Source: RGIG1918 sp964570895 (GTDB taxonomy: Bacteria > Cyanobacteriota > Vampirovibrionia > Gastranaerophilales > Gastranaerophilaceae). Taken from it: a DNA stretch of 64,000 nucleotides. Below the pieces are notes generated by a model, which saw only the letters and a program-made list of their open reading frames with translations, ran no database searches and had not been told where the DNA came from. The stretch lies in NCBI GenBank assembly GCA_964570895.1, contig CAZMZD010000005.1, positions 25,463-89,462 of the forward strand. The letters run 5' to 3'. Below are positions 49,590 to 58,970 of this stretch, piece by piece. A program made the position numbers and the translations under genes. Numbering within the stretch: position 1 is the stretch's first letter; every line of letters starts with the position of its first letter.

Positions 49590-49653
49590 AATTGTAACAA
49601 AATTGTTACAATTAAAGTATAAAAGGGCAATTTTTATTTTTCACCTGTTTTAA
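49590..49653 (+). promoter_or_regulatory. Composite promoter of the 49691 gene
   Basis: A perfect 10-bp inverted repeat AATTGTAACA-4-TGTTACAATT (49590-49613), centred 89 bp before the ATG. GGGCAATT follows (49625-49632), 66 bp before the ATG, and TAAAAT at 49648-49653 is a possible -10. Confidence 0.45.
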
Positions 49654-49690
49654 AATAAGTGTGAAGTAGATAATTGCGAAAGGTGAAGTT

Positions 49691-50308
49691 ATGAGCATCG
49701 CTCCAGTTACAGGCATTAAAGTTCCGGTTTCATTTATGGGAAAAGCGGAAACTAAAGAAAATAAAAAGAAGGAAATTGACCCTTCTGAAGCAATTGATAA
49801 GTTTAATAAAGAAGGCGAAGAGGTTGCTGCATCTTTAAAGAAAACAGGTGCAGTGGTTAACGATGTAACAGGCGCAGCGGCAGGTGTTGCAACGCCTATT
49901 GTTGCAGCAAAAGCGATGGCTGGCAAATGGCTTACAGACCTATTTAAAACTGCCGAAAAAGATGTGAATGGCAACAAAAAGATTGATTTTAGTGCTACTC
50001 CAAGAGAACTTGTCGAAACAGCAATGGAAGACGGGAAAGAAGTTAAGAAACTAAAAGACGGACTTTCAAAAGATGAACTAAGTAAAGTTGTTTATAAAAT
50101 GAAAAATTCAAAAGTTAAAATCGGCGCTGCAATTGCTGCTGTAGTTCTTGCAGTAGGCGCAGTGGTTGTAAAAGGCATTATGGATAAAAAAGCCGAAGCA
50201 GCTGAAGAAACTGAAGAAGTTGAAGAAGAAACAGAAGTTGCTCCTGAAGAAGCTGAAGTTGATGAAACAGCAGAAGCTGAAGAAACAGAAGAAACTGAAG
50301 AAGCTTAA
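49691..50308 (+). CDS. Unknown membrane protein with F-x-G N-terminus and acidic tail
   Basis: 205 residues; not recognised. SFMGK (F15-x-G17) lies close to the N-terminus, a Lys/Glu-rich helix follows (18-50), then a Gly/Ala-rich segment (50-80). One transmembrane helix spans about 142-161 (IGAAIAAVVLAVGAVVV). The last 40 residues are almost all Glu, Ala, Thr and Val, a strongly acidic tail. AAAGGTG precedes the ATG. It shares promoter elements with the 962, 2337, 24545 and 58971 genes and the F-x-G motif with three others. A strong terminator ends it. Confidence 0.75.
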   Translation: MSIAPVTGIKVPVSFMGKAETKENKKKEIDPSEAIDKFNKEGEEVAASLKKTGAVVNDVTGAAAGVATPIVAAKAMAGKWLTDLFKTAEKDVNGNKKIDFSATPRELVETAMEDGKEVKKLKDGLSKDELSKVVYKMKNSKVKIGAAIAAVVLAVGAVVVKGIMDKKAEAAEETEEVEEETEVAPEEAEVDETAEAEETEETEEA

Positions 50309-50337
50309 AAAGAGATATAGGAATTTAGATAAAATAC

Positions 50338-50366
50338 AAAAAGCGGTTCACATGAGCCGCTTTTTT
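50338..50366 (+). terminator. Intrinsic terminator of the 49691 gene
   Basis: AAAAAGCGGTTCA and TGAGCCGCTTTTT pair (one G-U) with a 2-4 nt loop, followed by T. Confidence 0.92.
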
Positions 50367-50450
50367 ATTGTGTTTAGCGTGTTTTGATTGCAATTTTTAT
50401 GTTTATTGCGCTTTAATGCGTTTTAATCATGCGCGCTTTTGTTTTAAAAA

Positions 50451-53400
50451 CTAGCCTTTATAGAAAATTGTTTCCATAAGCCCTGCTTCCGTAAATACCG
50501 CAGAACAAGGTTTTGAGTTAAATTCAAACATAATTTTATAATCGCCATCTTGTTTTGGCGCTATGTATTTATCTACAATTTTTGCTCTTGGGATGAGCTT
50601 AATTTCAACAGGGTCTGTGTCATATACTGCTTTTAGCAGGTGCTTCACTTCCTTTTTTGCGTCTTCACTGTAAAGATAAGAAATATCTTTGCCATCGTTC
50701 AATAAAAATCTGTCTATGAGCCTTAATTTTGCATGGGTAGAGATTTTTGGCGCTTTGTTTCCGTATTTAACCCCGTTTGAGAATACATCAGAGTTAATAA
50801 AATCCATAAAGTCTTGCGGAATGCTTGCGTGCAGCGCTTTTTCGTATTCTTCTGCGCTTGAATTTTCATCAAGCCCTAAGTCCTCCCTTGTTAATTTTAG
50901 CGCTCTTTTAATATTATCGTAGTGTTCATAATCTTTTTCTTCAATTTTCACAAGCTCTTTCGCAACAGAAGATTTGAATATTGAGATTTTTTCACCGTTT
51001 GTGTAGCAATTTGTGAACGATGAAAGAATTGATTTATTTGCCCTGCCGTGCGTTAGTTTTTTAATCGTCTTGAACAAAGTTTCTTTGTTGTTAAAATCAA
51101 GCGCCAAATCTTCTTCGCTAAGCTGTTTGTAATCTATATTTTCAAGTGCAGGGTTTGAAATGCCTGCTTCTTTCGTAAATTTCTCAATCGCGCTTTTTAA
51201 GCTTTTTAAGCTTGTTGCAAATTTTTCAAGAGTTAATTTGTCGGACGAGTTTTTAAACAGATTGATTGCAGCTTCTGTGCTTCCGTCTTCGTCTTTGAAC
51301 TCTTCTAATTGTTTATTAAAACTTTCAATTGAGGATATTTTTCTTTTATCTAAGAAGTTTATAAATTTTTTAGTTTCTTCAATGTTTCCGTTCTTTATAA
51401 AATCTTCTTTTAGAGTGTCGTATGGTGTTTTGCTTTTGCTTTCTGAACTTTTTGATTGTGCTAAGAAATTTTTTGCGAATTTTTCAGCTTTTTTGAAAGT
51501 TGCTTCAGGGTTTTTCTTGTCATGGATTGCTTTTAGCGCATTTATGCAAGTTTTTGCAAGCCCTTCTTTTGAAAAATCCATTCCTGTATCAAAGATGTAT
51601 TTGATTATTTCATCTTCTGTTTCAAGATATTCATAAAATGGTTTTAATTTTGCTTCATATTCTTTTTCGCTTGCAATGTTTGATTTTTCTAAGAAAGAAA
51701 ATGCTTTACTAAAGCCGTCGCCACATCCGTTTTCTTGGAATGTCTTGAATAATTTAGGAAACTCAAAATATAATTTTATTGGCGAATTTAAATTGTTTTC
51801 CTTTAATTTGCTTGCAAAATCAGGATTTTCTTCTTTGAAAATATTTAATTCTTTTGCAAATTGTTCAAGCTTATAGTTTTTGATGTATTTTATTTTGCTT
51901 GTGTCAGCGCAGTTTGCTTCAAGGAGCTTATAGTCTTCAAACTCACTTATATTTGCTTTTGCAAGTATATTAATTAAATTTCTAATTTCATCTTTTGATT
52001 GAGCTTCTCTAAATTTGCTTTCAAAATCTTTATCATCTTTTATTTCAAAATTTGCAATAAAAGTCAGCGCTTTTGTGATTTGCCCTGAATTATTATTTCC
52101 ATTGAACACGGAGTCTAAAATCTTTGAATATTTTTTTGTAATTTCTTCTCCGCCCTGTCCTTTAAAAAATTCTTTAATTTGCTTGTTTTCAGTGTTATTT
52201 AAATATGTGTTTATCGCATTTAGAGTTGAATATGTATTATCTTTTAAATCTCTTAATTGGGCGGGTATTGCAAAATAATCAGCGTCAGAAAGCAAATTTT
52301 CTTCCGCAATATAATCAAGAATTTGACTTGTTGACATATTTCTTATTTCGCCAAACATTTTGAAATAATTTTGCCAAACAACAAGTGTGTCCGCGTTTTT
52401 CAAGAAGTCATCAAATTCAGGATTATCCTTGTTTTTAGCTTTGTATTCTTCAAATTCTTTTGTAAATTCTTGAAATCTTCTTTCGTTTTGTTTAATTTCC
52501 TCTGTTGGGTTTCTTCTTGATTTTTTGCATTCTGCGCAAAATTCAGCAAGCTCTTCCGCGCTTTTTATGTTAGAGTGCGCAAGAAGCTTGTAAAGCCTTG
52601 TAATATCTTCTTTTTTCTCAATTTTTTTGAAGCCGTTTTCAATAATTTTGCCAATTGCGTTTAAATTGTTGTCGTTTTCGATTTTGAATTTTGCAATAAA
52701 TTTAGCCACGTCTTCTGTTTTAAGCCCTAATTCGGAATTCCTTAAGGCCGTATATATGTTTTTGCAAGCAGTGTATTTATCTTTTGCTTGTTCTTCGCTA
52801 AGCCCCGTTGCCTCTGCAATTTCGCTTGGCAGGGTGTCATGATTTTCTAAATATGTTTTAAACTCGACATCTTGCAAGTTTTTTTCTGCAAGTGCTTGGA
52901 AAGCGCTTGGGTCGAGGTTGTATTTAATTAGGGTCTTGAGAAGTTCTAATTTGTCATTTATACTAAATTTGCTATCTGATTTTGCAAAATTTATTGTCGT
53001 TTTAGAGGCTTGATTTTGCTGATTTTTATTGAATACGCGGTTTGGCACAGTCACCAATTTTCCGTCATATTCAAGCATTTTTGCTAAATATTTATCAAAT
53101 CCAAATAAATTACCATTGTTTGCTTCCCAATAATAATCAATAATTTCGCGGTATGTTCCATAAATTGATGTGTTTGTCTTGTTTTTCTTGCCTGTTTCTA
53201 TGTTTGGCAAGATGTTATTTAGCTCTTCAAGTTTCTCGTCACAGTCTTTTGATTCGATAAACTCGCCAAAAGTCATTGTTTCAGACTCATATTCTTTTAA
53301 ATATCTTTCATAAGTTTCCGCGTCAATTAGGTTATAATTTAAAAAGTAAATGGCTTTAAAAATATCTTCCGGTTTTTCAAAATCGTTAAAATCATCTTTA

Positions 53401-54299
53401 AGGGCAGAAAATTTGTTTGCAAATTGTTCTTTTGTTGAAATTTTATAAGCCTTTAAAAATTTTTGATAGTAAGAAATAGTGTTGATGTTTTGCTCAAGAG
53501 TGTTTTCAGGCATAAAGCCTTCATTCAAAACTTCTGCAAATTCTTTAAAAATTTTGGGGTCAAGTTCGCTTCGCATAACAAGAAAAGCAAGTGCGCTAAC
53601 GTCTGAATTTTTATATGGCTCATACTCTTGATTTATTCTTTGAAAATCTTTTACTGATTTTATTTTGTTCATCTGCATAACTTGCAATGTGCGCTCAATT
53701 GCTGCCCTATCTTCTTGCGGGTCTTCTTCAAGGGCAGTTTTTATTCTTTGGGTCATTCTTTCGTTTTCAAAGCCTTTTATAAACTCTTCCATGTCGAGTT
53801 TCCCAAAGCCTTCCATAAAGTTTGTAAGTTGTTTGTTTGAGCCGGAATTTATGAAAATTTGTTTTTCATCTTCATCTAAATCTGCTTCTTTAATTGAATA
53901 TGTGTTAGTTTCTTCATTGTAATCTATATATAAATACAGATTTTCAGGTGCATAACTTATACAGAAATTTCCGTATTTATCAACGTTTTCTAAAAATTCT
54001 CTAAGGTCTGCTTCAAATATTCTTTTAAGTAATTCGTCATCAATTTCAAAGTTATGATACGGCGAATTCACATCTTTAATTTCTTCAAGGAAAGCTTCGT
54101 TTTTTTCTTTGTTTTTCCCATCAGACACAAAAGACTTTGACTCTACCCTCGCTTTTTGTGGCATATTGTCTGCCACTCCTTTAAAAGCTTGTTTTGATTT
54201 TACAAAGCTATCTTTTTCCGCTATCCACTTAAAGGCGCCATCTTGTGTTTTTTCAGACGTGTTTATTGGTTTAATATTGTTAAATAAGTCGACTTTCAT
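50451..54299 (-). CDS. Large unknown helical protein with F-x-G N-terminus and DUF4258-like C-terminus
   Basis: 1282 residues; the family is not recognised. AFKG (F39-x-G41) ends a short polar N-terminus. Residues about 80-1150 are nearly all alpha-helical with a recurring pattern of 30-40 residues (repeats such as YKLLAHSNIKSAEELAEF and FLEKSNIASEKEYEAKLKPF), suggesting a long solenoid. The C-terminal 95 residues differ: ISTHAKLRLIDRF (His1189, Arg1193, Arg1197) followed by DYKIMFEFNSKPCSAVFTEA resembles DUF4258/RelE-like folds of RNase toxins. No signal or membrane segment is seen. The ATG has only weak AAAAAG upstream. No immunity-type neighbour is obvious. Confidence 0.72.
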   Translation of the reverse strand: MKVDLFNNIKPINTSEKTQDGAFKWIAEKDSFVKSKQAFKGVADNMPQKARVESKSFVSDGKNKEKNEAFLEEIKDVNSPYHNFEIDDELLKRIFEADLREFLENVDKYGNFCISYAPENLYLYIDYNEETNTYSIKEADLDEDEKQIFINSGSNKQLTNFMEGFGKLDMEEFIKGFENERMTQRIKTALEEDPQEDRAAIERTLQVMQMNKIKSVKDFQRINQEYEPYKNSDVSALAFLVMRSELDPKIFKEFAEVLNEGFMPENTLEQNINTISYYQKFLKAYKISTKEQFANKFSALKDDFNDFEKPEDIFKAIYFLNYNLIDAETYERYLKEYESETMTFGEFIESKDCDEKLEELNNILPNIETGKKNKTNTSIYGTYREIIDYYWEANNGNLFGFDKYLAKMLEYDGKLVTVPNRVFNKNQQNQASKTTINFAKSDSKFSINDKLELLKTLIKYNLDPSAFQALAEKNLQDVEFKTYLENHDTLPSEIAEATGLSEEQAKDKYTACKNIYTALRNSELGLKTEDVAKFIAKFKIENDNNLNAIGKIIENGFKKIEKKEDITRLYKLLAHSNIKSAEELAEFCAECKKSRRNPTEEIKQNERRFQEFTKEFEEYKAKNKDNPEFDDFLKNADTLVVWQNYFKMFGEIRNMSTSQILDYIAEENLLSDADYFAIPAQLRDLKDNTYSTLNAINTYLNNTENKQIKEFFKGQGGEEITKKYSKILDSVFNGNNNSGQITKALTFIANFEIKDDKDFESKFREAQSKDEIRNLINILAKANISEFEDYKLLEANCADTSKIKYIKNYKLEQFAKELNIFKEENPDFASKLKENNLNSPIKLYFEFPKLFKTFQENGCGDGFSKAFSFLEKSNIASEKEYEAKLKPFYEYLETEDEIIKYIFDTGMDFSKEGLAKTCINALKAIHDKKNPEATFKKAEKFAKNFLAQSKSSESKSKTPYDTLKEDFIKNGNIEETKKFINFLDKRKISSIESFNKQLEEFKDEDGSTEAAINLFKNSSDKLTLEKFATSLKSLKSAIEKFTKEAGISNPALENIDYKQLSEEDLALDFNNKETLFKTIKKLTHGRANKSILSSFTNCYTNGEKISIFKSSVAKELVKIEEKDYEHYDNIKRALKLTREDLGLDENSSAEEYEKALHASIPQDFMDFINSDVFSNGVKYGNKAPKISTHAKLRLIDRFLLNDGKDISYLYSEDAKKEVKHLLKAVYDTDPVEIKLIPRAKIVDKYIAPKQDGDYKIMFEFNSKPCSAVFTEAGLMETIFYKG

Positions 54300-54331
54300 A
54301 TCTTTTTAAAACGTATAAAGCTTAAAAATTG

Positions 54332-55372
54332 CTATTCGCATTTTGATTTTTTGTTGTGAGCAAGCGAGCTGATAAATGCTAAGAAAATAAAAATAAAGCC
54401 GATGAAGCCTGTAACGGCTTCAGGCACTTCTTTAATTGCGCTTACAAACATTAAAAACGCGAGAGCTCCAATTGCCCAATGTGCGCCATGTTCAAGGTAT
54501 AAAAATTGTGCCAAAGTTTTCTTTCTTAACATAAGAATTGTGAGCGAACGTACAAACATTGCGCCTATTGCAAGCCCGATGGTAATAATTATAATATCTT
54601 TGCTCAGTGCAAATGCGCCAAGCACGCTATCAAGCGAGAATGAAGCGTCAATAAGTTCTAAATACATAAAGCCAACAATTCCTGTGCATTTTACGGTGTT
54701 TGCGCAAGCCTGCAAGTTTGCTTCCGCCTTTTTTTCTAGGGCCGTAACCATAAAATGCATTGCTTCGTAAATCAAAATCCCGATAAGCCCTGATTTTAAA
54801 ATCGAGTAACCGTAATGCGGGAAAGTTATGAAATGCAAAGCAAGAACAATAAGCCCTGTTATGGTTGCTTCAATCCCTTTAAATCTATCTAGTTTGCACA
54901 TTGTTTTTTCAATCGGGCTAATCCAATGTACTGTTTTTTCGCAATTAAAGAAATAATGCATAAATAACATCATCAAAAATGCTCCGCCAAATGTCACGAT
55001 TGGTGCGTGCGTTTGATGAAGATAATGCGCATATTGGGTTGAATTAGTAAAAGCTATTTTACCGACTTCAATAGGGTTAATTTTTGCAAAAACTGAAACA
55101 ACTGCAATTGGAAATAAAAACCTCATGCCAAAAACGGCAATCATAATGCCCCAAGTGAGAAACCTGTTTTGCCATTTTTCAGACATATTTTCAAGTTTCA
55201 TTGCGTTCACAACTGCGTTATCAAACGAGAGGCTAACTTCAAGAACAGATAGCACAAACACGATAAAAATTGCGCCAAGCCCGCTGCCAGCTGAAATATG
55301 CTCCGCCCAAAAATATGCCGCAGGAAAACCGAGTATTGTAAAAATGTATGCGCCTAAAAAATAATTTTTCAT
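54332..55372 (-). CDS. DUF475 / TerC-like integral membrane protein
   Basis: 346 residues with about nine membrane helices. Two TerC-superfamily signatures are present: VSLSFDNAVVNAMKL and LELIDASFSLDSVLGAFAL, whose acidic residues in the helices suggest metal-ion binding or export. The family is linked to tellurite or metal tolerance but is poorly characterised. The ATG at 55372 is chosen because it gives the normal family length; the frame is open to 55417, inside the previous gene. The ribosome binding site is weak (GGAT). Confidence 0.85.
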   Translation of the reverse strand: MKNYFLGAYIFTILGFPAAYFWAEHISAGSGLGAIFIVFVLSVLEVSLSFDNAVVNAMKLENMSEKWQNRFLTWGIMIAVFGMRFLFPIAVVSVFAKINPIEVGKIAFTNSTQYAHYLHQTHAPIVTFGGAFLMMLFMHYFFNCEKTVHWISPIEKTMCKLDRFKGIEATITGLIVLALHFITFPHYGYSILKSGLIGILIYEAMHFMVTALEKKAEANLQACANTVKCTGIVGFMYLELIDASFSLDSVLGAFALSKDIIIITIGLAIGAMFVRSLTILMLRKKTLAQFLYLEHGAHWAIGALAFLMFVSAIKEVPEAVTGFIGFIFIFLAFISSLAHNKKSKCE

Positions 55373-55404
55373 AAATATCCGCTGTTTCTTAACTAATAAC
55401 CATC

Positions 55405-56142
55405 TTATTTTGTGCAATCCGGTTGGGTTTTAATGCAATCAAGCCTTGGAAGCACAAGCTCGTTTTGAAGTTCAACCACAACAGTTTTGCCTGCTTTTTT
55501 CTTGTAATGTAGCCCCGGGGTGATAACGCCAAGCAATAAACCGACCCCGCCCCCTATTGGCATACCAAAAACAAGGCAACCTTTTCCGGCTGCACTTGCC
55601 GCTGAACCTATTGCAGCGCCTGCTCCTGCGCCAACTCCAAAGAGCCCGACTGTCCACGCAGCAGCTTTTCCGACTGCTGCCCAAGAAGAACGTTTTAAAA
55701 CCTTTTCTTTATTGTCTGGCAGTGCGCAAAATTTATACACATCGCCGTTTGGCAAAATCACTCTATTAAACACAATGTGAACTTTTGCGTTTCTATTAAA
55801 CACTTTTGGCTTTTCTATTTTTTGAATAACCCCGCAAATCACTGTTCCTGCAGGAAGAAGCCTCGTTCCTTCTTCTGTCGATAAGCCGTCTTTAAGTGTA
55901 AAATCTATTCTTTCCCCGACAACTGCTGTCTTTGAATTAAAATTAGAACTGAATGCAATTTTGAGCAAATTATGCTGAAGAATAACAGCTTCGTCGCTCA
56001 TAATGTTTACTTGATTAAAAGCGTTTCTTTTGACGGGCTTAATGTGCTCGATTTTATAGTCATAAGCAAGCACAGGTGCCACATTTGCGCTTATAAATAA
56101 CATTAAAATTAAAGCCGTAATATTTTTTTTAATACTCAACAT
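55405..56142 (-). CDS. Secreted protein of unknown function
   Basis: 245 residues. A signal peptide (about 1-27, ending APVLA) is followed by a beta-rich domain of a form seen in TrbI/VirB10-like or SH3-like proteins: GTRLLPAGTVICGVIQKIEK, AKVHIVFNRVILPNGDVY. Next is a Gly/Ala-rich hydrophobic stretch (about 165-215) that could insert in a membrane, then a short strand region with Cys. The GTxxxG pattern resembles proteins that control outer-membrane or surface-polymer properties, but I cannot assign a role. The ATG at 56142 has AAAGGA 6-7 nt upstream. Confidence 0.72.
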   Translation of the reverse strand: MLSIKKNITALILMLFISANVAPVLAYDYKIEHIKPVKRNAFNQVNIMSDEAVILQHNLLKIAFSSNFNSKTAVVGERIDFTLKDGLSTEEGTRLLPAGTVICGVIQKIEKPKVFNRNAKVHIVFNRVILPNGDVYKFCALPDNKEKVLKRSSWAAVGKAAAWTVGLFGVGAGAGAAIGSAASAAGKGCLVFGMPIGGGVGLLLGVITPGLHYKKKAGKTVVVELQNELVLPRLDCIKTQPDCTK

Positions 56143-56239
56143 AACATTCCTTTGACTCTTACGAGCATTGATTTTAGCATATTTTTTAGCTCTATTCAAT
56201 AATTAAATGCTTAATACGGTTTTCTTATTTTTTGATTTA

Positions 56240-56248
56240 TGATAAAAT
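56240..56248 (+). promoter_or_regulatory. Extended -10 promoter of tRNA-Ser
   Basis: TGA-TAAAAT; the predicted start is near 56255, 8 nt before the mature tRNA. Confidence 0.5.
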
Positions 56249-56262
56249 TTTTATACATTTAA

Positions 56263-56349
56263 GGAGAGGTGTCCGAGCGGTTTAAGGTGACGATCTCGAA
56301 AGTCGTTGTGGGGGCAACTTCACCGTGGGTTCGAATCCCACCCTCTCCG
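56263..56349 (+). tRNA. tRNA-Ser (anticodon CGA)
   Basis: The acceptor stem GGAGAGG pairs with CCTCTCC, with discriminator G. The anticodon loop CTCGAAA carries CGA (56297-56299) for UCG codons. A long variable arm (TGTGGGGGCAACTTCAC region) marks a class II tRNA, and GTGGG-TTCGAAT-CCCAC is the T arm. The CCA end is not encoded. Confidence 0.97.
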
Positions 56350-56397
56350 TTTTTAATAAATGTGGAATTAAGAGTTTGTGATTATCAAGGATAAAGT

Positions 56398-58881
56398 ATG
56401 AAGAAAAATTTTAAAACAATTTTATGCGCTGCTACACTTTTAAGTGCAATATCGGTTTTGCCTGCGGTGGCGGCTGATAAAGAAGTGCCAACAGGAACTA
56501 CTATTTTAAAAGAAGAAACAATAACTGCAGATAATCTTTTTATAAATGGTGGCACGGCGGCAATTGATGATAATGATAGTATAACAACCGGCGTTTCGCT
56601 AAATTCAGGCGTGTTAGATTATTATCTTACTCAAGACCCAAGTTTTTCTTTTGCAGCCCAAGCGGGCACTTTAAACTTGAAAGAAAATTCAAATTTAACG
56701 CTTAATGGAACTCATACAATTGCAGACGCCGTTTTGCTTAATATCAATGACGGCGCAACTTTAAATGTTGCAACAGGAAGTAGCCTTACCTTTGATCGAA
56801 ACGATAGTTCTCGTGGCGCAATATTATTGAATGGCGGCACCTTAAACTTGGATAATGCCTTGGAATACGGTAAATTAGAAGCAAACAGCGGAAATTTAAA
56901 CATTAACAAAACAACTTTGAATCATGACAGTTATGTAAAAAATGATGTAATTCTAAATGCTGAAAATGGCACAATTGACGTATTGAAGGGCGAACTTAAT
57001 GTTAATAATGGTGACACCATAACGGGGGCAAAAATAAACCTTGGGGCAGGTAACAGTATTTTTAACTATGGTATCGAAAATAACCAAGAATTTGAGCTGA
57101 CTGCTTCTGATGGAAGTGTAAATATACTAGAAAATTCTAATCTAACCTTGGTTAATAATAGTTCTGTTAGCAGCAAATTGGACATTCAAAAAAATGCCAC
57201 CATTACAATGCAAAATAACACTTCGCTAACCATTGGAAATGGAAGCTCTTGGGATGGTGTTGTTAAAAATAACGGTGGCCGGATATTGGTAAATAATTTT
57301 GTTAATACATCACCCACGGCTTCTTTTGTTCAAGCATCAGGAAGCTTGGATGTTATCAGCTCAAACGTTGTGTTTAATGAAAACAGCATGATAAGCGGCG
57401 GAGATATCTTGCTTGGTAATTCAATTTTGAATTTAGCGAATGCAAATGTTTCCGGCGGAAATTTGATGATTTTAGATAATTCAACACTTGCTCTTAATAA
57501 AGGAACTTTTAATTTTGATGAATTAACAATAGGTGGCGAAGGGGTGCTAATAAACACGCTAAACGGAGAAGCTAAAACCAATTCTATTGGAAATTTAAAT
57601 ATAGCGACAGGAAAGCAGGCTGATTTCAATATTGATGTTTATGCAAGAAGCAACCAAAACTATGGAAATGACCAATTCCAAATTGGCACAATCACAGGAG
57701 ATGGAAAATTAAACATCAGTAATTGGTCACTAGGCGGGGATGTTTTTGGCTGGGACGCTCCGATAGATGAACATATTAAACTTGGCAATATATTTACGGA
57801 TAACAGCGGAAACGCAATTTTAAACGGAAATATATCTGTCACAAATAAAACAACTTTCACTCCAATTGGTTATTATCAATTAAATAAAAATATTGCAGGC
57901 TCCGGCTATACGCTTGATTTAGTAAAATATAATCCGCAAGTGTTTAGAGGGCAAGTTGCAACAGTTGCACAATGGATGAACCAATTGGCAATTGATGACA
58001 TGTTGTTCACACATTCTATGGTTTTGCCAAGTTTTAAAGATGAAAATGGCAAAATGGCAAACAATTACGCTTCCACCGACCCACTTTTTGCACCATACCA
58101 ATATTCAATCAAAGATGGCGGTTTGTGGTATAAGGCTTACGGAACTTTTGAGCACCTGCAAATGAACCAAGGGCTTAGAATTGGCAATAATTCTTATGGC
58201 TCATTAATTGGCGCAGATTTTGGCTTAAAAGAACTTAAAAATGGTTGGAAATTTATGCCAACTGCATACATTGGCTATAACGGTGCACATCAATACGGGT
58301 CTGGAATGAGTCAATATCAAAATGGCGCTCAAGCAGGCTTTTTGGGCACTTGGTATAAAAACAACACGATTTTAAGCGGTTTAGCTTATGGCGGTGTATA
58401 TAACAATAAAATGAATGTTTCAGGAAATTCTGAAAATACATTTAACTATTTTGCAGGCACCGCAGGCAAAGCTGCTTATAATTTCAGATTGCATAAAGAT
58501 TTAGTTTTGCAACCTAACTTATTGGTGGCGTACAATTTCTTTGGACAACAAAATTGGCATTCTGATTTTGGTCAAATGGGCATGATGGCAGGAATGCTTC
58601 ATGGTGTAAACATTGCCCCCGGAGTGAACTTAATTTGGGAAAAAGAAACCTTTAGCAGCTATTTGACATTGCAATATATGTATAATGTTAATGGCGCAAC
58701 AGGCGGCAGGGCAGGTAATGTTTCGCTTCCTCATGTTGAAATGGAACGCGGGTACATTCAATATGGCCTTGGTTTTACAAAGAAATTTACAAACAGAGTT
58801 TCAGGATATTTGCAAGCTGTGCTTAGAAATGTTGGCAGAACAGGCGTTGGCTTCCAAGCAGGAATTGATATCAAATTATAA
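56398..58881 (+). CDS. Autotransporter (type Va secretion) protein
   Basis: 827 residues. A signal peptide (about 1-26, ending PAVAA) is followed by a passenger of about 500 residues with short Asn/Gly/Leu-rich beta repeats (INGGTAAIDD, LNGGTLNLDN, NNGDTITGAK), as in pertactin-type beta helices. A C-terminal 12-strand barrel (about 565-827) begins at WYKAYGTFEHLQMN and ends in the outer-membrane consensus GFQAGIDIKL. No catalytic triad is seen in the passenger, so adhesion is more likely than protease activity. AAGGAT precedes the ATG. It directly follows tRNA-Ser. Autotransporters of this kind are uncommon outside Proteobacteria and chlamydiae. Confidence 0.9.
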   Translation: MKKNFKTILCAATLLSAISVLPAVAADKEVPTGTTILKEETITADNLFINGGTAAIDDNDSITTGVSLNSGVLDYYLTQDPSFSFAAQAGTLNLKENSNLTLNGTHTIADAVLLNINDGATLNVATGSSLTFDRNDSSRGAILLNGGTLNLDNALEYGKLEANSGNLNINKTTLNHDSYVKNDVILNAENGTIDVLKGELNVNNGDTITGAKINLGAGNSIFNYGIENNQEFELTASDGSVNILENSNLTLVNNSSVSSKLDIQKNATITMQNNTSLTIGNGSSWDGVVKNNGGRILVNNFVNTSPTASFVQASGSLDVISSNVVFNENSMISGGDILLGNSILNLANANVSGGNLMILDNSTLALNKGTFNFDELTIGGEGVLINTLNGEAKTNSIGNLNIATGKQADFNIDVYARSNQNYGNDQFQIGTITGDGKLNISNWSLGGDVFGWDAPIDEHIKLGNIFTDNSGNAILNGNISVTNKTTFTPIGYYQLNKNIAGSGYTLDLVKYNPQVFRGQVATVAQWMNQLAIDDMLFTHSMVLPSFKDENGKMANNYASTDPLFAPYQYSIKDGGLWYKAYGTFEHLQMNQGLRIGNNSYGSLIGADFGLKELKNGWKFMPTAYIGYNGAHQYGSGMSQYQNGAQAGFLGTWYKNNTILSGLAYGGVYNNKMNVSGNSENTFNYFAGTAGKAAYNFRLHKDLVLQPNLLVAYNFFGQQNWHSDFGQMGMMAGMLHGVNIAPGVNLIWEKETFSSYLTLQYMYNVNGATGGRAGNVSLPHVEMERGYIQYGLGFTKKFTNRVSGYLQAVLRNVGRTGVGFQAGIDIKL

Positions 58882-58897
58882 TTAAATAAAAAGCTAT

Positions 58898-58953
58898 TAG
58901 TTAACATTGCTTAATTGATAAGGCAATTTGTTTTGCGTGCGCGTTTTTATATT
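58898..58953 (+). promoter_or_regulatory. Composite promoter of the 58971 gene
   Basis: TTAACA (58901-58906) and TTAATT (58911-58916) lie 10 bp apart. AGGCAATT (58921-58928) is followed at the same distance as in the 962 gene by TATATT (58948-58953), 50 bp before the ATG. Confidence 0.45.
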
Positions 58954-58970
58954 TATATCAAGGTCAGATT

